A stretch of DNA of 64,000 nucleotides from Pogonophryne albipinna (GCA_028583405.1 CM053246.1:27135557-27199556); one strand, 5' to 3'; shown: positions 12,883-25,413, counted from the first letter of the stretch. The notes: generated from the letters alone by a model not told the origin. Program-made: numbers and translations.

Positions 12883-13740
12883 AGCGGCAAACTCTGGGGA
12901 AGAGCCGGGACGCCAATACGGAAGTGCCACACACTGCAGTTCATCTAGTGGCCAGTAGGAGCAGCCTGCAGAAAGGAGCAATTTCCATAGACCCCCATGT
13001 TAAAATGCCCAACTTTACAGCAGAAATAAACATGTTTACATCGTGGTTCAAAAAACCATATTCTCTGTATAGTTAGATTCCCCCTTCATGACTACTGTGT
13101 GGGGGGTGCATTTTTTCTCAACTCATCTGTTTAATTAATATTAAGCCTTAAAGTTATGCATATATTAGGGCGTGGTCACATTGAGTGACAGCTCTGTCAA
13201 GTGACTGCTGCTGCTAGCTTCTTGTCTCTCTGCTAGCTGCTCCGTGAAGCTAGCTATATATGGGATTAGTTTTGTATCATAAAGATAAAGCAACACTTTC
13301 TCAGAATAAAGCAAAACTATGAGTTTAAAAGAAAAAAAAACTAAGTCAAGCAAAATAAAATAAATTTCAAAAATAAAACTATAAGTTGCAAACAAATCAT
13401 TTGTGTAATCATGTAAACTATAAGTATTTTTTCTTTGTTTTAACATAGGTTTTTGTTTGCAGTTCTTGTTTCTTCTTTCTCAATGATCAGACTTTTGCTC
13501 TCGCTGCAGCTCTTCTCGTTTGCGCTCCCTCATTTTTTGTTTGAGATTTTGACACAAACATCCCAGGTGGGCGGGACTTTCAGGGGTGTGTCCCCATTGG
13601 CTACTCAGTTTTTGAGTGACAGCCCACTACACCACAGATCATACAGTCCAACTCATGCAGCAAACTCCGGAGTCCACTTGGCCACGTTAGTGTTGGTGTC
13701 TCCTGGGGGGTTTTCATGAACATATCGGACTTATCTTATG
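12883..13740. repeat. abundant teleost dispersed repeat, left part
   Basis: The segment starting with CGGCAAACTCTGG and running through TCTAGTGGCCAGTAGGAGCA resembles a very common fish interspersed repeat that I recognise by sight. I cannot give its family name. Its inner part (13261-13626) is one arm of a long inverted repeat whose other arm is 15111-15475. No protein-coding capacity is apparent. Confidence 0.55.
13261..13626 (+). repeat. left arm of 366-bp inverted repeat
   Basis: This arm reads GGGATTAGTTTTGTATCATA at its outer end and TTTGAGTGACAGCCCA at its inner end. The complementary sequence appears at 15111-15475 with only scattered mismatches. The two arms are separated by about 1.5 kb. 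Confidence 0.9.
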
Positions 13741-13826
13741 GATTGCAGTGCATTATACTTGTGATGTGTAGTTCATACTTTATTCCAACTTTAAATATTG
13801 TAATACCTGAACACACTGCTGCTGTT

Positions 13827-13872
13827 AAATAATTTCCCAATTTGGGATTGATAAAGTGTCTGTCTATTTATT
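13827..13872 (+). repeat. LINE 3' tail
   Basis: The hairpin TTTCCCAATTTGGGA is followed by TTGATAAAG and a TCTGTCTAT-type tail. This is the same 3' layout as the minus-strand LINE at 40208-41060. Confidence 0.7.
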
Positions 13873-14269
13873 TTATAGATTAAAAAAACACATCTATGTA
13901 TTTTTAAGCTAAAGGTGATACACAATATAAACTGTATACTATTATTTTTCAAAGACATGTTACATTTCAAAAGCATATATTGCTATGTTTAGGACAAACA
14001 ATTAAAGACTGCTTTAATTGAACAAATTCTACAATATAAAAGTGGCAGATTTGCTTTATTAAACAGACCAGACCTAGGCTGCATACCAACACAATTAGGA
14101 ACATGCTCACATCTTACTATGTTGGTCTGAAGAGCTGAAGCATTCATACACAATGGATAAAACCGGTGTTGTTTCATTCTATATCCTGTGAGAAAATTAT
14201 ATACATTTAGCATTACAAATTTGACATACTATTCCTAGCCTGAGGAAGATATGAATAATCAACAGATTT

Positions 14270-14655
14270 GAATGGAATCTCTAACATTTTCATGTAGAAT
14301 AAAGACAAAAGAGTGATTATACAAATTACATTTATTGAAATTTGAACCAGAAGATGAAGTCTCAAAGAATGTTTTAAATAAAAGGACGTAAAACAAAAAG
14401 GTGGATAATAATAAAATCTATTAAATGTATATGTAAATAAAATAAAATGAAATGACACTGAGCCAGTGATAACAGTAACGCCAGCGTGGATGAAGCTGGT
14501 GCAGTTCTTTCTTCATGCCCCCCCTCCGTGCTGTCCCCTCAGAGGAAGTGGGAAAACGGGATGGACGCCAAGCTGTCTCAATGATCCACACTGTTAATAT
14601 GAGAGGGAAATAAATGTTTTAGGAAATGAAAAATATGAAGTTAACAAATAAAACA
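14270..14655 (-). repeat. dispersed repeat, copy A (pair with 17395-17800)
   Basis: Shared blocks with 17395-17800 include TTTATTGAAAT.TGAACCA, ATGTTTTAAATAAAA, CTATTAAATGTATA, GCTGTCTCAAT and AATATGAGAGG. On the minus strand both copies have a pyrimidine/AG acceptor-like start before TGTGGA and an AATAAA about 300 nt further on. The pair could therefore be copies of an exon-like repeat or of a transposon's terminal exon. No long protein frame is conserved. Confidence 0.6.
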
Positions 14656-15110
14656 CAGCTCATGGACGGTAGGTTTTCCTACAAAGTGAACTCAGCCTCC
14701 ATTGATTTTCATATCAAATTAGCGTGTTAATAAAATAAGCTATCATGGCTTATACATGCATCATGAAAACCTGTTGGTAGAGTCAGGCACACGAGTCCGT
14801 TTGAGTGTGTGCGCCGGTGTCTGAACGCTCACTCACTGCTAGCTATGTAGCTAACTGTTAGGCTACTTAGCTAGCATTGTTATGGATCTAAAGGTAGCAC
14901 AAGCTAACTTTCATAGCACAGCTTTACTTCCCACTTAACACAATAAAGAAACAGACCGTATAGCACAAACAACACAAATGATCAATACTTACATATATTT
15001 TCACTTGTAGTATTAAAATAATTGAAATGCTGGTTCTTCTGGGAGTCTTCTGTCCACGCTCAGCTAGCTACCGCACCGCAGCTGCCTGCACTGTACAATC
15101 GCTGGAGGAC

Positions 15111-15475
15111 TGGGCTGTCACTCAAAAACTGAGTAGCCAATGGGGACGCACCCCTGAAAGTCCCGCCCACCTGGGAGGTTTGTGTCAGAATCTCAAACAA
15201 AAAATGAGGGAGCGCAAAAGAGAGAGCTGCAGCGAGAGCAAAAGTCTGATCATTGAGAAAGAAGAAACAAGAACTGCAAACAAAAACCTATGTTAAAACA
15301 AAGAAAAAATACTTATAGTTTACATGATTACACAAATGATTTGTTTGCAACTTATAGTTTTATTTTTGAAATTTATTTTATTTTGCTTGACTCAGTTTTT
15401 TTTTCTTTTAAACTCATAGTTTTGCTTTATTCTGAGAAAGTGTTACTTTATCTTTATGATACATAACTAATCCCA
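15111..15475 (-). repeat. right arm of 366-bp inverted repeat
   Basis: Reverse complement of 13261-13626 with few mismatches. It includes the GTGGGCGGGACTTTCAGGGG-type block in inverted form (15160-15175). Confidence 0.9.
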
Positions 15476-15761
15476 TAGATACAGGGACTCTGCCTGCTCA
15501 CAGTTCATCCAGGGAACACAACTTGAAGCCGGCCATGGTTGTTTGTTCTTCATGCTTAGATATCGAACTATTGTGACTCGCTCTGCGGTTGAAACAGACG
15601 GTGCATGAATGTGGTTTTTGCGGTAAGTGAAATTCGAGTACTTATTGATGTGTTTATGATTTGAATCAGCTACGTAATGAATGTTAAGGCTTGGGTTAGC
15701 GTGTAAGTGAGTGGTAGCTACATTGGTGCTAACGATGCTAATCGTAGTCTCCAAGTTAAAA

Positions 15762-18541
15762 CCATAGACTGTATATATAAAGGTTAAAACGAAATAGACA
15801 AGTGCTAAGCGTTAAGTGGGATAATACTGTAGAACAAACGGCTTCTGTTTGAGGTTATAAAATAAGGTCATCCTTGTAACTTAGAGAGATATTTTATTAT
15901 GTAGGTAAGAACTGTATGCATCGCTAAGGTTAATTTAAATTGGCTATGCTCAAGTATGTAGACAAGCTCATGTCGAAGTAGTGTATGTGAAATCAACCTC
16001 ACAATAAGATGTGTGTATATTACAAATAATAATGTCATATTTCAAGATGATTAGGTTAGATATTACAATATGGTTGGTTGAGCTGGAGTTCATTATTGAG
16101 CTTACACGTTAACGTCACAGTCATCTGAAGAACGAACCCAAACCTTGTTGTTTTTATTAATTGCATTACCAAATTGGTATCAAATAAACAGTAAGCATTG
16201 GTAACACAATTTCCAAAGTTACAGTAAAATAAAAAGGACCCTGACTCGGACAATACACAATCCAACATGTTCAACAGAAGAGAATAAGTTATATTGTTCG
16301 TACACATGGTACTTTACATATATATCTGTTTGTTTAAGGTGTCCAGGTGATGCAGACAGGCAGGACCAGAGAGTGAGAGACAGAACTGGACTCCTCACAG
16401 CAGTGAACTTCAGCACAGGTTCAAAGACTCCATTTTTCATACTGTACAAAGAATCAAGAAAGATATTTGTTTAAATAAATGAAGTATTGACTTGAATACA
16501 CTGATATACATTCCATTAAACATACTAAATACTAGATCACCGGCTACACATCAGTTAAGTTGAGGGGTTTTTCCATGCAAAAGGTTACATTTAGATGTTA
16601 ACAAGCAATATGATTGTGTGAAAATGAGACCTTGTGTCTCAATGAGATCTACACCTGTATAAATAAAGGCTAAAGAAATATGGTTTTGTCAGCTTTCTAA
16701 TTGAATGTATTGAAGGCAAAGATATTTAACACATAGTGAGAACTGCTACTATTTATCTCTCAATATTGTCTGAAAAAAACGTGGTAACTGTAAAAGTGAT
16801 TCTTTCAGTGAGACAACAGAGCAAGCTTCTACAGTTGCACTACGTTTTGATAACAGTTAAATATTATTTTGATAATAACATATATTTCAATGTTGATGAG
16901 CTTCATACTGTTCATTCATAATCTGATCGTCTTTGTAGCTCACTGTTGAAATAAAAAAAAATCATTACAATTACAAAATAATTATATCTACAGCCCCTAA
17001 ACACACAAACACACCACTTTCATAAATAACACACTTGTTCTGCAATAATATGTTTTATGTTTCCTGTCATTTTTGTTAGGAAAGGACATGCCTGAAAGAC
17101 ACGACATTTTTCTCCTTCTCTGAGGGTCAAGAAGAACATCCAAGAGGAACATTAAAAGCTGATGTTATGAGATTTTAAGACCAGTACAGGACATTCACTA
17201 AGAAACTACTTTTATTGTGAAAACAGTCAGCTGATCGAATGCACCTATTTCCACATCTACACTCCATCAACTGATTATTTCTATTTGCCTCACTTTATGA
17301 GCTTCACATCACTTGTGCCTTGAACCGCAGAGTTTGCAATGTCACAAATAAATGGGGCCAATCTTCAGTCAGATGTGAATGTGTAATCTAACATTTTCAG
17401 TAAGAATAATGGACAAAAGGAATGCAAATACAAATACAATTTATTGAAATGTGAACCAAAACTTAATCAAACATGTTTTAAATAAAAAGCACATATGGAC
17501 AGAAGGTGTAAACCTATTAAATGTATAAGTAAACACATTTAGTCAAATAAAGTGACAGACTAGGCCTGTGCAGTTGGTATCAGCTATGCCCAGCATGGGC
17601 TCCTCCATCAGGCCTGGTCCTCCTCGCAGAGGAAAGACCCTCAGTCCTCTCCAAACCAACAGACAGGACGTCCATCACACAGAGGTTTCTCCCTGAAGTC
17701 TCTGCAGCTCTCTGGAAACCACGCTGTCTCAATCCGTCCACACTGAATATGAGAGGGGAAAAATGAAAATAATAAATGCTTTGGACAATAAGAAATATAA
17801 AGTTGACTGTTGAGTTGCTCAGTTTTTTTAGATTGTCAATACTATTACTGTATAACTAATATCTCAGGTTAAGAGAGGCACATTCAAATAAAGATTGGTC
17901 TTTAAATATATTTTGTCTTTTGAATTGTTTGTCTAAAGTCAAGGATCTAGAACTGGTACTTAGTTTTAATGATACAGTCTGGTTATTATGCTGTTTGGAG
18001 GAGGCATCACAGGTAAGAGCACTAACTAGCTACCATCACATGTACCTTAGCTTGACTTAAATGTATTAAACGTATAGTTAAGTGATATCAAAATATAAAT
18101 TACTAATGTCATGCAAACATATTAATATTTGCTTGATTCCAGTGTTGAATTTAGCACAATTGCATACAAACGTTAAGGGGTTTTAAGATTCTGAAGTATT
18201 ATGCTAAAAACTCAATAACTTAGATTATTATTTATAGTTTTGCTGAATAGTTTCATGTCCGCTTACCTTAGAAACGTAAAATGCGACGGCAGTGTGCAGA
18301 TGGGGAGAATGTTAGCTTAGCTTGGTAGCTTCAGCTAGCTCTGAAACTTCCAGCTCGGTGGCAGCAGGTCCCGACTCGGCTCCGCCTCTTTGCCCTTATT
18401 TGGAGCTAGCTGGAACAGGCGGGAGTTGAACTCTGCCGTCACTGTCGAGCCGTTAGTGGCCGACTCCGCCTACTAAGGGCTTCTGCAGAATCCTATGGGT
18501 GACGTCACGGACCCTACGTCCATTTATATATAAAGTCTATG
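15762..18541. mobile_element. candidate 2.8-kb TIR element, unclassified
   Basis: CCATAGACTGTATATATAAA at 15762 is mirrored by TTTATATATAAAGTCTATGG at 18522-18541. The right end includes GGGTGACGTCACGGACC, which I recognise as the end of a very common fish repeat. I see no transposase frame. The target duplication is not clear, and the two termini may belong to separate insertions, so the extent is tentative. Copy B of the dispersed repeat (17395-17800) lies inside. Confidence 0.5.
17395..17800 (-). repeat. dispersed repeat, copy B
   Basis: Diverged copy of 14270-14655. It has the same order of shared blocks and the same minus-strand acceptor-like start before TGTGGA. The middle (17580-17720) is longer and differs from copy A. 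Confidence 0.6.
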
Positions 18542-18544
18542 GTA

Positions 18545-21164
18545 AACACAAGCATTAAATAAATAAATAACAGTAAAACCATTGGCATAGGTCTGTAAAT
18601 CTGAGTGAAAGCTGTACTAACTGAATGGATGATAAGACTTTAGATATGCTTTTGTTGTCAGACATTGAAAACCTTCAATGTATTGTCAAATGGAGGATTT
18701 AAAAGGGACCTCGTTTCAGTTCTCAGTTGATTCTTGATAAATACACAGAAACACAGGCTGTATCAATTCTAAAATTAAGAGAGTCCTTCAGTGAAGCAGT
18801 GAAACTGATCAGACCCTGAACATGTCCATCCAGAGTAAGACTCTTCCTCCTTCACTATGAATCATGACTATTCATCTGTGCAGAACAGTGGGCCTTTATA
18901 TCCCATCTGTACATTATCATACCACACTCCCAGGGTAAGTAGGACTGGGTGTACAGTAGCGTGTTGCTCTGCAGAAAAACTGTTAAAGTATAAATGAAAG
19001 AAATAATGTGTCTTCTTCACATGCTTTTAAGAAGAAAAGAGCAAAAATGAAAATATAATTAGAGGAGCTCCTTTGACATATGTTTTTCTTTCTTTTTCTG
19101 TAACTGACCAAAATGTGATGATCCAAATTCCTCAAGCATTTTTATGGAGAGAGCGAAAGAAAAAGGAGGTTTGCAAACCAAAAGGAGGAACAGGAAACAA
19201 CAAGGCAGGCAAGGTTTCATACCAGGGCAGCTGAAAGTGTGTTTACGTTTCTGTACACATACTGTATGCTTTTAATTGATTCAGTGCTTGCTGCAGGTAA
19301 AACATTTTTAATATCAATATGAAGATTGTGTTATTGTTACGATTTTAAATCAATAAGACACATGAGTTCTCTATTTCTGAAGTCTGTTTTATTTTTAGTT
19401 CCATTGTGGGCGAGGCCTTCTGACCGCATCATTGCTATTCAAATCCAAACTAACCCACTGCCCTTAGCGTACCTTGGGATTATGTAAATGTACCTTGCGT
19501 GTGTGAGTAGGGAAGTGTCGTGTGCATTTGCGTATACACACTTTATGTGCCTAGTCATATGAGGAAAAAGGGTGCGGTGGGTTTTTAGTTTAAGTTCATT
19601 AGCATGTGTGTGTGTGACATCCACGAATTGCAGTCGCGATCAATGGGTGTGTTGATCCATTCCACAGATGGGGGGTGCAGGCCTCAGAAGAGACTGCCTC
19701 ATTGTATGTACCGATGTGTCCAACACATACTGACTCTGCTGGCCGTGCAGATGGACAACCTTTGACCTCCCACACTAACCTCCCTGAGGGGGTAAAGGTG
19801 ACTGGAGTCAGGCTAGCTGACCGTCACATGTTTCATCCCAAGCTACCATGAACAAGAGATATGTTATCAAACTATAGCAGTGTTTTTCCAGCTCTACCCT
19901 GATCTTGTTGAGAAAATGTCCTTCATACACATTCTTGAAGGGATGCTCATTATGTTAAACCGCCTCTGACAACACAACTGTCAAAGCTTTTGCCTTCCAG
20001 TGTCTCAAATAGTGAGGATGTGTGCATCTTTAGCCCCCCCACTCCCACTCCTTGGCTACTATTGATTTATTTTGTATGTGACACCTGGGAACTGGTGAGA
20101 CATTTTCTAGGAACAGAGCAGCGCCACAGCTCTATCTTTCCTGCTGCTTAATATTTAATACCCTGCACTGCTGAGATGCCTCAAGAAGGAATGACAATCA
20201 AAGGATAGTTATTTTTAAGTCTTGATGTGGTGTGGAGATTGTTTTTAGAAAACCAACACCCACACACACCATTTCTGCCAAAAGCTGTAAGGAAAAAGCT
20301 TTTTGAATATCTCTGTGGGTAATGTTGTGATTTAAGCTTGAATCCAAAGATCAGCCAATCATGTGTCATGGAGGGGAAATTATTTATTTAGTGATAAATC
20401 TCATTAAAAATACACCAAAGCATATCGGCATCTGAGAATGTTCACCTGTGTGAGTTAAAAATAGGTCTACCCTCTGTACTGCTACACAAGATAAAGAGCG
20501 AAGTAGAGTCATGAATAAATAATTGTGTCCAAATGAGGTGAAAAAATGGCATGCACTATGTTCAGACCAAAAGACAAAGCAGAGCCTCCTGCAGTGTCAG
20601 AGTTAAAGTCAGGACTGCACGCTGATATCTTCAGGCCCACTCAGGCAGCTGTAGCTCTGACCTGCAACCTCTGTCATGTTCGATGCCTCTACGATAAATC
20701 AACTAAGAATAAAAACGTGTTCTACTCTTGTACTCATTTCAGTATAAACGTATTGATTAGCATTTGTTCTGTGATTTTATTAAGAATCTACACCAAGAAG
20801 TTCTGTCTGTAGCCGAACTGTAATTGTTCTCTGTGCCATAGACTTCGGTTATCATCTAAAAATGATTTAAAACACAAAATTAGGCCTTAACGTTGCACTG
20901 TGACAAGCTCCTTTGATGTTTTAATCGTAATGCTGTACGTTTTTTAGAATTGATCCAACAAACACTGTGCTAATGCTATAGAAACTCAATAATACATCAC
21001 ATGTGTATTCATCCACTAACTGAAATACTCCCCAACAAATGCACTATCCATCTCTTTAAAGAAGAAGATGCATTGTATTAATTCCCTAGGGCAAATCGAG
21101 TTTGAGTAACATTGCTAAGTTACAATGCCCCACTGTTTAAAAAATAATAATTCAAGCCTTTGAT
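18545..21164. other. intergenic DNA, no feature seen
   Basis: I find no exon with matching splice borders, no RNA gene and no transposon ends here. Short open frames (for example 19439-19624 and 20546-20812) lack any recognisable domain. Confidence 0.5.
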
Positions 21165-21168
21165 TTAA

Positions 21169-22122
21169 CCCTTTCATGCATGAATTATGAAAGCCTCAGT
21201 CAGGATTTTTTTACCAAGTGTTATTATTGCTCTTGGTGCATGAAAAACAAGATTTGAACTTTTTTTTTTTTAATCTAGTTTTTTCAAAGAGATTTTTATA
21301 TGTCCACTCAGGTGGACAGTATGCGTTCAGGGTTTGAACTGAAGAGATGTACATTTTGAAAAAATGATAAATAAAGATGTGCAAATTAAAAATACATTAT
21401 AATAACATAAGTATATTGATTTACGGCCCAAAAAGATATTGCAGATGAAGTATTTTCAAGAATAACCAGGGCCAGGGGCCAATTTGAGGCCCCACGCACA
21501 GTTATTTGATGAGTGCTAGTGGAGCCTCGCAGCGGCGAAACCGTGCCGCGCCACCCTAATTGCGCCACATAAGCGCATAGGTGCGCCTCAGATGAGGCCC
21601 CCCTCCGCAAGGTGTGGCCCCCTCCACAAGGTGAGGCCCCACACAGTCTGCATGATCTGCCTGTAGGGAGGGACTGCCCTGGGAACAAAAGCAGCAGTAC
21701 CAGTATGAATTGTAGTTGAAATATAGCCAGTGATGCATGACGTCCACTGTAGTGGACAGGTGGTTAATCATGATTTCCTGCAAACATAACATCAATACTT
21801 TGATAATTTATTAATTATATGATTCCTTAGTTGTTACTTGATGTCACCACCTTTTTTATACCTGCAGGGGACGCTTTCCATAAAAGGATTGGCAGGATAT
21901 AGATGGGTGACTTGGTCCATGTGGCTTTCTGTCGTCCATCTTGGTTTAGAGACATGTATCATGCACTTACACTGACTTGGCACTGAGTGGCAGTGTATGG
22001 GATGATGCAATAGGGTCCTATGTAGTGGCTGATTGTGCAACTATGCAAAAAAAAACAATGCATATACAAGAAAACACCTTTTGAATAGCTGTCCACTGTA
22101 GTGACCTTTATGCATGAAAGGG
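21169..22122. mobile_element. non-autonomous piggyBac-type element (954 bp)
   Basis: TTAA lies at 21165-21168 and 22123-22126. The ends are CCCTTTCATGCATGAA and its mirror TTTATGCATGAAAGGG. A CCCTTT start with a TTAA target is the classical piggyBac signature. A GTCCACT.AGGTGGACA-like subterminal motif recurs near both ends (21302 and 22090). The core at about 21460-21690 is unusually GC-rich, with repeated GAGGCCCC blocks, and may be a further insertion. No intact transposase is present. Confidence 0.85.
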
Positions 22123-22248
22123 TTAAATTAAAAGTATATAATTGTGGTGTGTTTTTAAAAATGGAAGTCTTAAGGGGAGGAGCAAATGTACTACAGACAA
22201 ACAGGAAGAGAAGTCAGAGAATATTTAGGGAATTATTAACATTATTAC

Positions 22249-22413
22249 TGTCGGAGCCATTTCCTTAGATTATAGTATTTTATCTTTTTAGAGTATAACC
22301 TGAGATTCTGTGGTGTATATTATTTATTTATTATTTGAGTGCGTTACTCTGCAGGTCGAGATCATAGACTGTAGGTCGAGATGCTGCAGCATAAAAGGAG
22401 AGGTGCTGCAGCC
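22249..22413 (+). repeat. truncated 5' LTR of BEL/Pao element
   Basis: Begins TGTCGGAGCCATTTCCTTAG and matches the first about 145 bp of the LTR at 25414, apart from a 20-bp internal duplication around GGTCGAGAT. The match stops abruptly after GCTGCAGCC, so the rest of this LTR has been lost or replaced. Confidence 0.85.
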
Positions 22414-24149
22414 AACCCGGTATCACGGCAAGACGTGAACATGTGACGATTTACCATGCTGGGAGACGTGAAGATGTCACGATTTCGTCCCTTCAAACGT
22501 GACAGTTACCCGGTATTGTTAACCCATGTTAACCAGTGGAGAAATAACCGGAAATACCAAGCAAATGCTACCCCGACGTAATGATTTATTTTGTAATAGT
22601 CACACTCGATTACGCCGATTTTCTTGTAGCCCCAGCTGGTCGACACCTCTTTTAGCAGAAACAAAGGCTACATTAATGTATTAAATCGATGTTAATCCAT
22701 GTGTGTGGATGTGGAATTAACGGACGTGACGTTGTGCGATTGAGTTGCCAAGCAACAACTTCGGTTCATGTTAATTTACAAACTCTTCAACTACAACCGT
22801 AGTTATATTTAAAAACATGTTAGAAGGCCTCACGAAATACTTTAATGCAAATTAAAATGTAAATGTGAAGGAATGTGTGTATAACAAAATACATCGGTCA
22901 TAAACGAAACCGGAAACAGACGTAGGCAAGATCCTCAGCTCGATGATTGGATGGTTATCCGCAATGCATGCTGGGATTTGGTGTTTATGTGATGTGGAAT
23001 CTGAAAACGTTTTTTAAAAATACAATAATACTTTATTCCGAGTGTGCTTGCTTTTCTCTTTGAAAGTCATCATATAACGGCATTGTAATACACGGTTCGG
23101 CTGCATTAAATATGACATATCTGCCGTAATTATCTATTTATAGAGCCCTGCTGAGAAGACTTCTGGACAAACAGGAGAACTGCCGCCAAAACTGAAGATG
23201 TGACGTGGATCATAAATATATTTAGCAATTAAACAGCATCTTACATTTCTTTTCACACAATACGTCTCCTTGCAGTATCAACACTAATTCGGCTGACTTT
23301 TATATTTGATCCAATTGGTAGATAGGCTGTATTTACACCATAACGGTGCACAGCTGATAGAAAGGGACACCTGGTGGTTAAAGCACGTTATTGAATTGTA
23401 TTATTTTATTATTAGATATTAATAGGAGGATGTGCAAAACAGACAAACTAATAAGGCTTAATTTAAACATTAAAGAGTACTTTAGGTTAAGGTCTTCTTT
23501 TGAATAAGAAAAAAACTTCAAGAAGAATATGGAGGGGTGAAACCCTCTTGAAACCACAGGTCCTTCCTTCCTGCAGCGGTCAGACTTTACAACCAGCACT
23601 GCCCCTAGTAGACCCTCCTACACACACCACAACACAGACCATAACACCCCTTGCTGCTAAATACAAACCAACTTTGTGCAATATGTGCTATATGTGCAAT
23701 ATATATATGCCATTAATAACTGTGTAATTTATACCTGGCCACTAAATCAATATATATATATATATATGCCGTTTTGTTTTTTATCTGTATTTTTGAAAAT
23801 TATGTAACTTTTTATCTTTTTTTTTAGCATATTGTTTATTATATTATAACTTAGTACTTTTTTAGCATATTGTTTATTTTATTATAACTTAGTACTTTTT
23901 TAACGCATGTAAGATATGCAACACTAAGCTGTCTGTGGCTCTTTCCTGCTGTAACGCTGCACATTTCCCCTCTGTGGAACTAATAAAGGTATTCTGATTC
24001 TGATTCTTTAATGGTCACACATGCAGAGCACACAGCACACACAGTGACATTTGTATCTACAGATAAATATTAAGCCTGACAAAGTACTTAACGTCTAATA
24101 TATTGCTTTCCTGCAATGTTAACTATGTTTAAGCACTTATTTGTCTGGA
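22414..24149. other. non-element DNA replacing the body of the BEL/Pao retrotransposon
   Basis: No gag, protease or reverse-transcriptase reading frame is visible between the truncated left LTR and the integrase. The segment holds a 22-bp direct repeat (22431 and 22464), GTGACG/CGTCAC-rich sequence, an AT dinucleotide run at about 23750-23767, a 38-bp tandem duplication near 23826-23902 and a LINE tail ending near 24006. I see no host exon. Confidence 0.6.
23925..24008 (+). repeat. LINE 3' tail with TTCTGA repeats
   Basis: CATTTCCCCTCTGTGGAAC, then TAATAAAGG, then repeated TTCTGATTC. This is the standard 3' terminus of a fish L2/Rex-type LINE. Confidence 0.75.
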
Positions 24150-25217
24150 TAAACCCACATCCTCTCTGAAGTTAGGAAGAGGTATTGGATCATCAAAGCC
24201 AACTCTGCTGTAAGACAGATATTGGGAGATTGTGTTTTGTGCAGACGACAAAGAGCCAAAGTTGGAGAGCAGAAGATGGCTGACTTGCCACAGGAAAGGC
24301 TTGAGCCAGACATGCCTCCATTTACCAATGTTGGTGTGGACTACTTTGGCCCTATTCAAGTCAAAAGAGGACGTACCACATTAAAGAGGTCCGGAGTGCT
24401 GTTCACGTGCATGACAAGCAGAGCTGTGCATATTGAGGTCGCCAGCTCACTTGATACAGACTCATGTATCGACGCTTTGAGAAGATTCATATGCAGAAGA
24501 GGTCAAGTGAAACTTATAAGATCTGACAATGGGACCAATTTTGTTGGAGCTCAGAGAGAGTTAAAGGAAGCCCTCTCCATTCTGAACCAGCACAGAATTC
24601 AGGAAACTCTGCTGCAAAAGGGCATAAAGTGGAGTTTCAACCCCCCAGGAGCATCCCACCATGGAGGAGTATGGGAGCGTCTGATTAAGTCTGTGAGGCA
24701 GGTTCTCTATTCTGTTTTGAAGCAGCAGACTTTGGATGAAGAAGGGCTACAAACCCTTTTATGTGAGGTAGAGGCCATTTTGAACAGTCGACCAATCACA
24801 ACAGTCTCAAATGACCCTCAAGACCTGGAGCCTCTAACCCCAAATCATATCTTGCTCTTAAAAACCAAGCCAATTCTGTCGCCTGGAGTTTTTGACAAGA
24901 AGGACCTGTACGTAAGACGCCGATGGAAACAGGTGCAATACATGGCGGACCTATTCTGGAAACGCTGGTGCCGGGAATACTTACCCCTCATGCAAGAAAG
25001 ACAGAAATGGTCCAAGGAGAAGAGAAGCTTTAAACCCGGAGATGTAGTAATGGTAGTTGACCCTACTGCTCCCCGTAGCTCTTGGATCCTGGGAAGAGTG
25101 CTAGAAGCTATGGCAGACACTAAAGGACTGGTTCGAGCTGTCAAAGTTAAAACACAGACCAGTGTGCTGGAGAGGCCAATTACCAAGATCTGTCTGCTGT
25201 TAGAATGTGAAGAGTGA
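24150..25217 (+). pseudogene. BEL/Pao LTR-retrotransposon integrase region
   Basis: The frame is open from about 24150 to the stop at 25217, with no start needed because it is the 3' part of a pol polyprotein. It opens with HILSEVRKRYWII and CVLCRR, part of the H2C2 zinc-binding region. The catalytic core follows, with Asp in VDYFGP, Asp in RSDNGTNF and Glu in GGVWERL. Counting from the leucine at 24222 these are residues 40, 102 and 152. LNSRPIT, LTPNHILLL and the C-terminal LYVRRRWKQVQYMADLFWKRW block then identify the Pao-type integrase tail (DUF5641). Integrase inserts reverse-transcribed element DNA into the host genome. Gag, protease, RT and RNase H are missing, so the element is dead although this domain is unbroken. 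Confidence 0.93.
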
Positions 25218-25413
25218 CGGCAGCAAAGAGTCTTCTTTCGCTGATGGCACGATGATATCATGTAGTCAGGATGAGTAACACCACACAACTCATATTGATA
25301 GATGACTGGATTTATGAAATGAATAGAAATCCTGACTGTATAGGCTCCTTTTTTTTGTTGTATATTTGATAATTGTTTTTGTGGTACTCCAAAATACAAT
25401 TAGAGGCCGGTTA

